64,000 nt of DNA from Rhodoplanes sp963840055 (GTDB lineage: Bacteria; Pseudomonadota; Alphaproteobacteria; Rhizobiales; Xanthobacteraceae). Below, piece by piece: positions 7,045 to 15,178 of the stretch (its first letter is position 1; every line of letters starts with the position of its first letter). The DNA is taken from positions 18,440 through 82,439 of the forward strand of contig CAWIXM010000002.1 in NCBI GenBank assembly GCA_963840055.1. Direction: 5' to 3'. A program made the position numbers and the translations under genes. Under the pieces are notes generated by a model. It saw nothing but the letters and a program-made list of their open reading frames with translations. It was not told the DNA's origin and did not search any database.

Positions 7045-9153
7045 ATGACTGACCTGATTTCGGTGATCGTGGCGACGTACAATCGGCCGGATGCGCTCGA
7101 CGCCGTGCTGCGCGGCCTGTCGCGGCAGACCGACCGCGACTTCGAGATCGTGGTCGCCGACGACGGCTCCGGGCCCGAGACCGCGCGGACGGTCAAGCGG
7201 TGGGCGGCAGTGACGGACGTGCCGCTCACTCATGTCTGGCACGAGGACCGCGGCTTTCGGCTCGCGGAGATTCGCAACCGAGCGATTTTGCGCAGCCGCG
7301 GCGTCTATTGCATCTTCCTCGACGGCGATTGCATCCCGCGGCCGGACTTCGTCGCCGCGCATCGCCGGCTCGCCGAGCCGGGCTGGTTCGTCGCCGGCAA
7401 CCGCGTCCTTCTTTCGCGCGTGCTTACCGAGCGCGTCCTCGCCGATGGTCTCGAGCCGGAGAACTGGGGGCTCGCAGAGGTTTTGCGCCAGCGGCTCTCC
7501 GGCGGCATCAATCGGATTGCGGCGCTCCTGACGTTTCCGCTCGGGGCGCTGCGCAGGATCAACGCTACGCGCTGGCAGGGCGCGCGCGGCGGCAATCTTG
7601 CGATCTTCCGCAGCGATCTCGACCGGGTCGACGGGTTCGACGCCGCCTTCAGCGGGTGGGGCCGCGAAGACTCCGACATCATCGTGCGCCTCGTTCGCAG
7701 CGGCATTCGGCGCAAGGACGGTCGTTTCGCGACCGGCGTTCTGCATCTGTGGCATCCGGAGAATGATCGCTCGTCCCTCAAGGACAACCAATCCCGGCTT
7801 GACGAGGCGATCGTCGCGACCCGCATACGCGCCCTTTGCGGGCTGTCGAGTTCTGGTCGCCCCCAGCGAGCCGGTCGAGATATGATGCGGGCCATCGACG
7901 TCATTACCAGCGCGCGCACGGTCCAGCGCGAACGCCTGCAAACGGTGGCCGACACGCTCGCCGCCGCCGTCGCGGTGTCGCTCCCATGGTCGACTTCGGC
8001 GACCGGCGTCCTCGTCGTGCTGTGGCTGATTGCGCTGTTGCCGACGCTCGATCTCGCGGCGATTCGCCGCGAGATCGCGACGCCGGCAGGCGGCTTGCCG
8101 GTGGCGCTGTGCGCGCTCGCGGTCCTCGGCCTCCTGTGGGCTGATGCAAGTTGGGCGGGGCGCTTTGAGGGCCTTGGTCCGTATTTCAAGCTTCTGATGA
8201 TTCCATTGCTCTTTGCCCAATTTCGTCGGTCTGACCGCGGCTGGGAGGTGCTTGCCGCCTATCTCGGCTCCGTGCTCGTCCTGCTCGCGCTGTCGTGGAC
8301 GCTGACGGTTTGGCCACAATTGTCTTGGCGCACCCCCTATCCGCTGCCCGGAGTCCCGGCGAAGGACTACATCGCCCAAAGCGGCGAATTCGTCATCGCT
8401 GCCTTCGTCCTGCTTGTTCTCGCCGCGGAGACGGCGAACGCCGGCCGGCGCATGCTTGCCGCCCTGTCGGTTGTGCTTGCGCTCATCCTGTTCGCCAATG
8501 TCGCCTTTGTCGCGCCGAGCCGCACCGTGCTCGTCGTCATCCCGGTTTTGCTGGTGCTGCTGGGGGTGTCTTGGGCTGGCTGGAAAGGCGGTCTCGCGCT
8601 GTTGTTCGCGGGCCTCGTGCTCGGCGGCATGGCATGGAGCGCCTCCCCTTTCCTGCGGGGCCGTGTGCTCGTCGTCGCGGCCGATATCGATCAATATCGC
8701 GCCGGGCAGGTGAAAACCTCGAGCGGGCTGCGAATTGCCTTCTGGCAACGATCGATCGGCTTGGTCGAGCAGGCGCCGGTCCTGGGGAATGGAACGGCGG
8801 CGTTTACCGACACGTTCCGGCGCACCGCCGTTGGTTCGAGCGGCGCCGAGTCGATTGTGACCGGCAACCCGCATAATCAGATCTTCGCCGTCGCCATCCA
8901 GTTGGGCCTCGTGGGGACCGGCCTCCTGGTCGCGATGTGGGTCGCGCACTTGCTCCTGTTTCGTGGCGGCGGGACAGCAGGTTGGATCGGGCTTATCGTG
9001 GTCGTCCAGAACATCGTCTCGTCATTGTTCAACTCGCACCTGTTCGACTTCACCCAAGGCTGGACCTATGTGTTCGGCGTCGGCGTCTTGGGGGGCCTCG
9101 TGCTGCGGGGGTCACGCTCGCCCGCCAACCTTGCGCCTGTGTCACCGCCATGA
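7045..9153 (+). CDS. GT2 glycosyltransferase joined in frame to an O-antigen ligase-like membrane protein
   Basis: One 702-residue open frame carries two proteins normally encoded apart. Residues 1-270 are a GT-A family 2 glycosyltransferase with ISVIVATYNRPDALDAVL at the start, a nucleotide-sugar DGD motif at 94-96 (FLDGDCIPRPD) and the acceptor-side GWGREDSDI at about 204-212. From about Met280 the frame continues into a polytopic membrane protein of the Wzy_C/WaaL family, which transfers O-antigen to lipid A-core in the periplasm. This part has many hydrophobic segments (310-540 and 611-700) and the conserved His in NPHNQ (about 610). At 7882 an ATG overlaps a TGA in another frame (ATGA), which suggests the two were once separate coupled genes. 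The downstream GT9 gene overlaps by ATGA. Confidence 0.82.
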   Translation: MTDLISVIVATYNRPDALDAVLRGLSRQTDRDFEIVVADDGSGPETARTVKRWAAVTDVPLTHVWHEDRGFRLAEIRNRAILRSRGVYCIFLDGDCIPRPDFVAAHRRLAEPGWFVAGNRVLLSRVLTERVLADGLEPENWGLAEVLRQRLSGGINRIAALLTFPLGALRRINATRWQGARGGNLAIFRSDLDRVDGFDAAFSGWGREDSDIIVRLVRSGIRRKDGRFATGVLHLWHPENDRSSLKDNQSRLDEAIVATRIRALCGLSSSGRPQRAGRDMMRAIDVITSARTVQRERLQTVADTLAAAVAVSLPWSTSATGVLVVLWLIALLPTLDLAAIRREIATPAGGLPVALCALAVLGLLWADASWAGRFEGLGPYFKLLMIPLLFAQFRRSDRGWEVLAAYLGSVLVLLALSWTLTVWPQLSWRTPYPLPGVPAKDYIAQSGEFVIAAFVLLVLAAETANAGRRMLAALSVVLALILFANVAFVAPSRTVLVVIPVLLVLLGVSWAGWKGGLALLFAGLVLGGMAWSASPFLRGRVLVVAADIDQYRAGQVKTSSGLRIAFWQRSIGLVEQAPVLGNGTAAFTDTFRRTAVGSSGAESIVTGNPHNQIFAVAIQLGLVGTGLLVAMWVAHLLLFRGGGTAGWIGLIVVVQNIVSSLFNSHLFDFTQGWTYVFGVGVLGGLVLRGSRSPANLAPVSPP

Positions 9154-10265
9154 GCCGCCTCGACCTTCCGCCGCAACCGCGCATCCTCGTGGTCGCGCTG
9201 CGCCGGCTCGGCGACGTTCTGCTCGCGACCCCGCTCATGCGCAGCCTGCGTCGCGCCTGGCCTGACGCAAGGATTGAAGCCCTCGTGTTCGCCGGCACGG
9301 ACGTCATTCTCGCCGGCAATCCCGATATCGACCGCGTTGTCGTGATGCCGGCGCGCCCATCTGCGGCGCAGAGTTTTGCGCTCGCGCGGCGTCTGTTCCG
9401 GCGCTACGACCTCGCGATATCGACCCAGACGGGCGATCGGCCAACCTATTTCGCGATCCTGGCGGGCCGCCGACGCGTCGCGCCGGTCGCCGCGCGGCTC
9501 AGCGGACGCCTCGTTCGCTACGCCCTCACCCGCAGCATCCCGGCGGGCGCGGGCCTGCATCGCGTCGAGGAGGTGTTGCGGCTTGCCGACGCGCTCGGCA
9601 TTCCGCGGATCCGCCAACTGGTGTGCCCGGCCGGCGGCAGCGAAACAGTTCGTCCCGATGTCCCCTATGCCGTCGTCCACGCCGCACCGATGTTCCGCTA
9701 CAAGCAATGGACCAGGGCGGGATGGCGCGCGTTGGCCCAGGAACTCGCCGCGCGAGGGCTGGCGGTGGTCGCAACCGGCGGACCTTCGGAAGCCGATCGC
9801 CGCTATCTCGACGACATCTGGACGAACCTTCCCGCCGTGCGCCGACTTGACGGAGCGCTAAGCTTTCCCGACCTCGCTACGTTGATCGCAGGAGCTGCGG
9901 TCTATGTCGGCCCCGACACCTCGGTGACGCATCTTTCCGCCGCCGCAGGCTGCCCGACCGTTGCGCTGCTCGGTCCGACCGACCCGCATGAGTGGGGGCC
10001 ATGGCCGATCGACGGCCTGCTGACGCCGTGGGAGGCGTCAGGGACGATCCAACAGCGCGGCAATGTGTGGATCGTGCAGAACCCGCTGCCCTGCCTTCCC
10101 TGCCAGCTTGAGGGCTGCGAGCGGCACATCGATAGTTACAGCCGTTGCCTCGACGAACTCTCGATCGGCGCGGTGATGCCCGCGGTCGACGCCGCGCTCG
10201 CAATGCGACGGCAAGAGATGGGCGACGCGCCTGCGCGTCTGCCCCCGCAATCCGCTACCGGCTGA
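9150..10265 (+). CDS. GT9 heptosyltransferase-like LPS glycosyltransferase
   Basis: A 371-residue GT-B fold enzyme of family 9 (WaaC/WaaF/WaaQ type), which adds heptose or a related sugar to the LPS inner core on the cytoplasmic face of the inner membrane. The N-terminal LRRLGDVLLATPLMRSLR and the C-terminal nucleotide-binding motif YVGPDTSVTHLSAAAGCPTV followed by LLGPTDPHEWGPW are diagnostic. The start ATG overlaps the stop of the GT2/ligase gene, so the genes form an LPS/O-antigen operon. Its 3' end overlaps the convergent MarR gene by 11 bases. A Cys-rich segment (CLPCQLEGCERH) near the end is common in this family. Confidence 0.9.
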   Translation: MSRLDLPPQPRILVVALRRLGDVLLATPLMRSLRRAWPDARIEALVFAGTDVILAGNPDIDRVVVMPARPSAAQSFALARRLFRRYDLAISTQTGDRPTYFAILAGRRRVAPVAARLSGRLVRYALTRSIPAGAGLHRVEEVLRLADALGIPRIRQLVCPAGGSETVRPDVPYAVVHAAPMFRYKQWTRAGWRALAQELAARGLAVVATGGPSEADRRYLDDIWTNLPAVRRLDGALSFPDLATLIAGAAVYVGPDTSVTHLSAAAGCPTVALLGPTDPHEWGPWPIDGLLTPWEASGTIQQRGNVWIVQNPLPCLPCQLEGCERHIDSYSRCLDELSIGAVMPAVDAALAMRRQEMGDAPARLPPQSATG

Positions 10266-10788
10266 CGTGTGCGTGCGATTCGTCGTCTTCGCTCTCGAGC
10301 GAAAGTTCGGACTCGAGCTCGCGCGCATCCATGCGCTTCAACGCGGCCTTGAGGACGCCGAGCGCATCGTAAAGCGTCTCAAGTTCCTCCCGGCTCAACT
10401 CCTGCATGAGATCTTTGATCCACTTGTCGTGCACCGGAACTATGTCATCCAACAGTTTACGCCCCTCCGGCGTCAGAAAGACATATTGAATCCGGCCGTC
10501 CGCATCGTCGCGCCGCCGCTCGATCAGCTCGACCGCCTCCAGGCGCGCCACGATGTCGGTGATGTTTCCTTTGGTGACGAGCAGTTTTCGCGACAGCTCG
10601 CTGAGCGAGGGGCCAAGCGGCGGACGCGCGACCTGCGCCAGCAGGTCGAAACGTGGCAGCGTGAGCGCGAAGGACTCCTTCAGATTACGCCGCAGATGGT
10701 GAAGGATGACGTTGGTGCAGCTCAATAGCCGCACCCATACCCCGATCTCGATCGACCCAGTCCCGCGAGCGAGTTCCTTCTTGACCAT
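10255..10788 (-). CDS. MarR-family transcriptional regulator
   Basis: A 177-residue winged-helix regulator. The core runs from about residue 25 to 150: an LPRFDLLAQVAR helix, a recognition segment LSELSRKLLVTKGNITDIVARLE, and a wing with DGRIQYVFLTPEGRKLL. The C-terminal tail is unusually acidic (ELESELSLESEDDESH). Family members usually repress a divergent operon and release DNA when they bind a phenolic or aryl-CoA ligand. It is divergent from the aryl-acid ligase operon, and a palindrome in the shared gap is a natural operator. Its 3' end overlaps the convergent GT9 gene. Confidence 0.92.
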   Translation of the reverse strand: MVKKELARGTGSIEIGVWVRLLSCTNVILHHLRRNLKESFALTLPRFDLLAQVARPPLGPSLSELSRKLLVTKGNITDIVARLEAVELIERRRDDADGRIQYVFLTPEGRKLLDDIVPVHDKWIKDLMQELSREELETLYDALGVLKAALKRMDARELESELSLESEDDESHAHVSR

Positions 10789-11133
10789 CCCCGACTTCCC
10801 AAGACGGCGCTGGCGCTATTGCGCCGATCCCATCACGACCTGCCGGCGCGAAAGCGCTCCCGCCAGCATGACCAAGCTCCCGCCAGAACCACGAATAAGA
10901 CAGACGATAGAGCAAGTCCCGCTTGCGTCGAAACAGTTCCCTGTGATCGTGCGTCGATCCATTGCGCAGTCCCGCGATCGGCCTTCCGTTTGATCCGAAT
11001 CAAGGAGGCGGCGCCGCAAACCTTCTATAACTTGTTTAAGTTTGAACAATCGGCGCGTCAACCGGCACGGACGGCTGGCGCGGATGGCAAAGCGTCGCGC
11101 GCGCAGGCGCCGACGACGGAGGGAACGCCCCGC
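10789..11133. other. Divergent control region between marR and the aryl-acid ligase operon
   Basis: This 345-base gap separates two divergent genes. The open frame of the ligase extends into it as far as 10819, but the stretch has no domain content. A good ribosome site (GGAGGG, nine bases before the ATG at 11134) fixes the later start. The only clear signal is the palindrome at 11032-11049 just after a TATAAC hexamer (11026-11031). Confidence 0.5.
11032..11049. promoter_or_regulatory. Candidate MarR operator palindrome
   Basis: The 18-base TTGTTTAAGTTTGAACAA is an imperfect inverted repeat with TTGTT/AACAA ends and two mismatched base pairs inside. It lies directly after a possible -10 hexamer TATAAC, so a bound repressor would block transcription of the ligase-SDR-reductase operon. 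Size and form fit MarR-family operators. The link to this MarR is inferred from position. Confidence 0.5.
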
Positions 11134-12828
11134 ATGCTCGAAGGCTGCACAGCCTGGCCGGAGGAGTTTGCGCGCCTCTATCGCGAGAAGGGCTATTGGC
11201 AGGACATCACACTCTGGCAGATGCTGGCGCGCGTGATCGCCGGCGCGCCGGACAAAGTCGCGATCGTCTTCCGGGACCAGCGGATGAGCTACCGCGAACT
11301 CGGCGAACGCACCCGCCGTTTGGCGGCCGGACTCGCTGCCGCGGGCCTGCGCCCGCGCGACCGCGTCGTGCTGCAGCTCCCGAACGGACTCGACCTCATC
11401 GTCACCTTCTTCGCGCTGTTGCGGATCGGCGTCATTCCGGTCATGGCGCTGCCGGCGCACCGGCAGGACGAGCTTGTCTATTTTGTCCAGCACGCCGACG
11501 CCGTGGCCTATTTCGCGCCTGATTGCCTGCGCGATTTCGACTATCGGCCGACGGCCGCGGAAATCGCGCGCCGATCGCCGTCGCTGCGCCTGACGGTCAT
11601 CGCCGGCGAGCCCTGGCCGCGCCAACTGGCGCTCGCAGACATCGCGGCGTCGGGCCATATCGCGGACGCCGCGATCGACGCCATGGCGCCACCGGCCGAC
11701 GACGTCGCGCTGATGCTTCTGTCGGGCGGAACGACCGGGGTTCCCAAGCTCATTCCGCGCACCCACAACGACTACGTCTATAATTGCCAGCAATGCGGAC
11801 GCATTGCCGGCTTCGGCCCGGAGACGGTCTTTCTCGCCCTGTTGCCGATGTCGCACAATTACACGCTCGGCTGCCCCGGCGTGCTGGGCGCATTGGCCGC
11901 GGGAGGAACGGCGGTCATCGCGCCTGATGTCAGCGCCGAAACGGTCTTTCCCCTGATCGCGCGCGAGCGCGTAACGGTGATGTCGGCGGCGATGCCGCTG
12001 GCGGTGAATTGGCTCGCCGGCGATGCGCCGGAACGGCATGACCTGAGTTCGCTGCAAGTGTTCATGGGCGGCGGCGTCAAGCTCGCGCCCGAACTGCGCG
12101 CCCGCATCGAGCGGCGTTTCCATTGCATCTATCAGGAAAGCTACGGGACCGGCGAAGGGCTCATCAGCATGACGCGCCTCGATGATCCCGAAGAGATTCG
12201 GCTGACGAGTTCCGGCCGCCCGGTCTCGCCGGGCGACGAGATCAAAGTCGTTGACGAGCGGGGGCGCGAATTGCCTGACGGCGCGATCGGCGAACTGGCG
12301 TGCCGCGGGCCTTACACGATTCGCGGCTACTACCGGGCGCCGACGGCGACCGCCGCCGCATACACTGCAGACGGCTTCTATCGCATGGGCGACGCGGTGC
12401 GGAAACGCGGAGACTATCTCTATGTCGAAGGCCGGCTCAAGGACTTGATCAATCGCGGCGGGGAAAAGATCAGCTGCGAGGAAGTCGAAAATCACCTGCT
12501 CGCCCATTCGCGGATCAAGAACGCCTGCGTCGTCGCCATGCCCGACCCGGTCTACGGCGAGAAGGCATGCGCCTTCGTCATGCTGGCCTCCGAGGGCGAG
12601 CTCACGCTGGACGATATCAAGTCGTTCCTGCTCGCGCGCCGGATCGCCAAGTTCAAACTGCCGGAACGGCTGGAGGTCGTGACATCTTTTCCCACCAGCC
12701 CAGCCGGGAAGATTCTGCGGCGGGAGCTGCGTCGCATGATCGAGGCTAAGCTGATCGCCGAGATGAGCGCCGTCCGCATGGACGTCCCGGCTTCGGCCAC
12801 AAGTAAAACGGGGGAGGTCGCCACGTGA
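11134..12828 (+). CDS. Aryl-acid adenylating (AMP-forming) ligase, EntE/DhbE-like
   Basis: A 564-residue ANL-superfamily enzyme, closest by eye to 2,3-dihydroxybenzoate- and salicylate-AMP ligases. The P-loop SGGTTGVPK is at about 197-205, and the aryl-pocket segment SHNYTLGCPG is at 240-249. The AMP-binding YGTGEG and GRLKDLINRGGEKI motifs follow, with a late SPAGKILRREL segment carrying the catalytic Lys. In DhbE the pocket Ser240 position prefers Ser for dihydroxybenzoate and Cys for salicylate enzymes; here it is Cys247. Start chosen at 11134 for its GGAGGG site. The stop overlaps the SDR start (GTGA). There is no aryl-carrier protein nearby, so a catabolic CoA-ligase role is more likely than siderophore synthesis. 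Confidence 0.85.
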   Translation: MLEGCTAWPEEFARLYREKGYWQDITLWQMLARVIAGAPDKVAIVFRDQRMSYRELGERTRRLAAGLAAAGLRPRDRVVLQLPNGLDLIVTFFALLRIGVIPVMALPAHRQDELVYFVQHADAVAYFAPDCLRDFDYRPTAAEIARRSPSLRLTVIAGEPWPRQLALADIAASGHIADAAIDAMAPPADDVALMLLSGGTTGVPKLIPRTHNDYVYNCQQCGRIAGFGPETVFLALLPMSHNYTLGCPGVLGALAAGGTAVIAPDVSAETVFPLIARERVTVMSAAMPLAVNWLAGDAPERHDLSSLQVFMGGGVKLAPELRARIERRFHCIYQESYGTGEGLISMTRLDDPEEIRLTSSGRPVSPGDEIKVVDERGRELPDGAIGELACRGPYTIRGYYRAPTATAAAYTADGFYRMGDAVRKRGDYLYVEGRLKDLINRGGEKISCEEVENHLLAHSRIKNACVVAMPDPVYGEKACAFVMLASEGELTLDDIKSFLLARRIAKFKLPERLEVVTSFPTSPAGKILRRELRRMIEAKLIAEMSAVRMDVPASATSKTGEVAT

Positions 12829-13640
12829 GCGAACAGACATTCGCCACCGATCCTGCCGGCGGTTTACCGCTGCAAGGCCAACATGCGGTCGTGACCGGCG
12901 CTTCGCGCGGGATCGGCGCCGCAATCGCTGCGACGCTCGCGCGTCTCGGCGCGGATGTTACGCTGATGGCGCGCGGCGAAGCCATGCTCGCCGACCAGGT
13001 CAAGCGGTTGCGCGAGACGCATTCCGGCCGCGCGCAGGCGGTTCCGATCGACGTGACGGACGAAGCGCGCATCGCCGCCGCTTTCGCCCAGGCCGCCGAA
13101 GTTTTCGGGCCGGTGCGGATTCTCGTGAACAACGCCGGCATTGCGGAGGCGGCGCCGTTTTCCAAGACCGACCGCGCCTTCTGGCAACGGCTGATCGATG
13201 TCGATCTCACCGGCCCCTATCTCTGCATCCGGCAGGTGCTCGGGCCGATGGTCAAGGCGGGACGCGGACGCGTCATCAATGTCGCCTCGACCGCCGGCCA
13301 TACAGGTTACCCCTACGTCACCGCCTATTGCGCGGCGAAACACGGACTGATCGGCCTCACGCGGTCGCTCGCGCGCGAGATCGCGCGCAGCGGGGTCACC
13401 GTCAACGCGGTCTGCCCCGGCTATACCGAGACCGACATCGTCGCGGCGACAATCGCCAACATCGTCAACAAGACCGGGCGCACGCGCGAACAGGCGATCC
13501 AGGAGCTGGTCGCGCACAATCCGCAAGGACGCCTGATCAAGCCCGAGGAGGTGGCGGAGGCGATCGGCTGGCTCTGCCTGCCGGCCGCCGCTTCCATTAA
13601 CGGCCAGAGCATCATGGTCGACGGCGGAGAACTGATGTAG
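12825..13640 (+). CDS. Short-chain dehydrogenase/reductase
   Basis: A 271-residue classical SDR. The cofactor motif TGASRGIG lies near 26-33, NNAG near 104-107, and the catalytic Ser/Tyr/Lys are in NVASTAGHTGYPYVTAYCAAK. The C-terminal NGQSIMVDGGELM is typical. Absence of an acidic residue directly after the first glycine motif region (LMARGE) leaves NAD versus NADP open. It starts with GTG overlapping the ligase stop, so it is translationally coupled. In this operon it probably oxidises or reduces a hydroxyacyl-CoA or dihydro-aryl intermediate. Confidence 0.9.
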   Translation: MSEQTFATDPAGGLPLQGQHAVVTGASRGIGAAIAATLARLGADVTLMARGEAMLADQVKRLRETHSGRAQAVPIDVTDEARIAAAFAQAAEVFGPVRILVNNAGIAEAAPFSKTDRAFWQRLIDVDLTGPYLCIRQVLGPMVKAGRGRVINVASTAGHTGYPYVTAYCAAKHGLIGLTRSLAREIARSGVTVNAVCPGYTETDIVAATIANIVNKTGRTREQAIQELVAHNPQGRLIKPEEVAEAIGWLCLPAAASINGQSIMVDGGELM

Positions 13641-13707
13641 CGCGCGCCGCCCGCGCGTCGCGGCGGCCGTACGAGATAATCGAAATTAAAATCGCGGAGC
13701 AACGCAG

Positions 13708-15168
13708 ATGAAGCTGTTCGAACCGCTCAACGTCAAAGGGATGGTTCTGCCGAACCGGATCATGGTCCCGGCCATGGTCACGCGGCTGTCGGGCGAGGAC
13801 GGATTCGTCAACGAGCCCATCACCGACCGCTACGTCCGCTACGCCCAGGGCGGGGTGGGGCTGATCGTGGTCGAAGCGATGGCGGTCCATCATGCGAAGT
13901 CGGGCCCGCTCTTGCGCATCAGCGACGACGCCTATGTGCCCGGGCTCGCCGACCTCGTGCGCCGCATTCACGACACGTCGGATTCCAAGGTCGTGCCGCA
14001 GATCATTCATTTCCTCAAGGTCGCGAAGTCCGGCTGGCGGCAGACCGTCGACATGCTCTCGCCCGCTGATATCGATCAGATCGTCGAGGAGTTCGGCGAC
14101 GCGGTGGCGCGTGCGCGCGAGGCGGGATTCGACGGCGCCGAACTGCACTCCGCGCACGCCTATACGCTCGCCTCCTTCGTCTCGCGCGTGAACCCGCGCC
14201 GCGACGACTACGGCGGAACGCTGGAAGGACGGCTGCGCCTGATCGGCCGGGTGATGGAAAATATCGAACGCAAGGTCGGCAAGGACTTTCCCGTCGGCGT
14301 GCGCTTCCTCGCCGACGAGTTCATCAAGGACGGTTTCACCGTCAACGACGCCAAGCTGATCGGCCTCCGTCTCGCCGAGCTCGGCGCGGCCTATCTCTCG
14401 CTGTCGGTCGGCGGCAAGTTCGAAGATGCGATCCACGCGCCCGGCCAGGTCCCCTACCCCTACACCGGTTATTCCGGCGACCGCTGCATGCCGGGCAACT
14501 GGTATCCCAATGTCCCGCACGCGCATTTCTCGGCGGAGATCAAGGCCTATGTGAAGGCGCACGGCTACGACACGCCGGTCGCGACTACCGGCAAGATTTC
14601 CGACCCCGACGACGCCGAAGCGCTGCTATCCGCCGGCAAGGTGGACATCATCGGGATTGCGCGCGGCCTGCTCGCCGACCCCGACTGGCCGCGCAAGGTG
14701 CGCGCGGGCGAGCGCGACCGCATCGTCCGCTGCGACTACTGCAATGTCTGCAAGCATCTCGACGGTACCCATACGCGCGTAATCTGCAGCCTGTGGCCGC
14801 AAGGCGCGCTGCAGGCGCCGCCCGACGATCACGCAGCCGGCGCGCCGGAGTGGGGACCCGCCGGCGCCGAGCTGAAGGCGACGATCACCAACACCGGCAC
14901 CGTGCTGTTGCGCTGGAAAAAGGCGCCGGGGGCGGCGCGCTACGACGTCCACCGTTGCGACGATCTCGGCAATGTCAGCTTCGAAGACGCGGTCAAGGTC
15001 ACGCGCTGGGAAGACGAGAACCTGCTCGCCGGACGGCGCTATCGCTACTATGTGCGCGCCTATGCGGCGAGCGGACAGGGCAGCCCGCCCTCGAACACCG
15101 TGTTCGTCGATCTGCCGGCGCCAAGCTATCTCGCGAACAGGATTGGCGCGCAGCCGGCGTCGGTGTGA
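13708..15168 (+). CDS. Old-yellow-enzyme/2,4-dienoyl-CoA-reductase-like protein with Fe-S motif and C-terminal FnIII-like domain
   Basis: A 486-residue protein. Residues 1-335 form an FMN TIM barrel of the NADH:flavin oxidoreductase family, with the active-site stretch ELHSAHAYTLASFVSRVNP and the DDYGGTLEGR loop. A cysteine set C342-x2-C345-x2-C348-x11-C360 matches the [4Fe-4S] site of 2,4-dienoyl-CoA reductase-type members. The FAD/NADPH half expected after it is absent. Instead residues about 387-470 look like a fibronectin type III domain (VLLRWKKAPGAARYDVHR, then YRYYVRAYAASGQGSPPSN). It is the last gene of the ligase-SDR operon, so it probably reduces a conjugated aryl- or dienoyl-CoA with electrons from a separate partner. 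Confidence 0.85.
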   Translation: MKLFEPLNVKGMVLPNRIMVPAMVTRLSGEDGFVNEPITDRYVRYAQGGVGLIVVEAMAVHHAKSGPLLRISDDAYVPGLADLVRRIHDTSDSKVVPQIIHFLKVAKSGWRQTVDMLSPADIDQIVEEFGDAVARAREAGFDGAELHSAHAYTLASFVSRVNPRRDDYGGTLEGRLRLIGRVMENIERKVGKDFPVGVRFLADEFIKDGFTVNDAKLIGLRLAELGAAYLSLSVGGKFEDAIHAPGQVPYPYTGYSGDRCMPGNWYPNVPHAHFSAEIKAYVKAHGYDTPVATTGKISDPDDAEALLSAGKVDIIGIARGLLADPDWPRKVRAGERDRIVRCDYCNVCKHLDGTHTRVICSLWPQGALQAPPDDHAAGAPEWGPAGAELKATITNTGTVLLRWKKAPGAARYDVHRCDDLGNVSFEDAVKVTRWEDENLLAGRRYRYYVRAYAASGQGSPPSNTVFVDLPAPSYLANRIGAQPASV

Positions 15169-15178
15169 TAACGCGAGG

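Noticed and set aside
7305..8949. Minus-strand frames up to 654 residues across the GT2/ligase gene
   Set aside because: Low-complexity, Arg/Asp-rich translations with no hydrophobic or catalytic pattern; the plus strand carries clear motifs.
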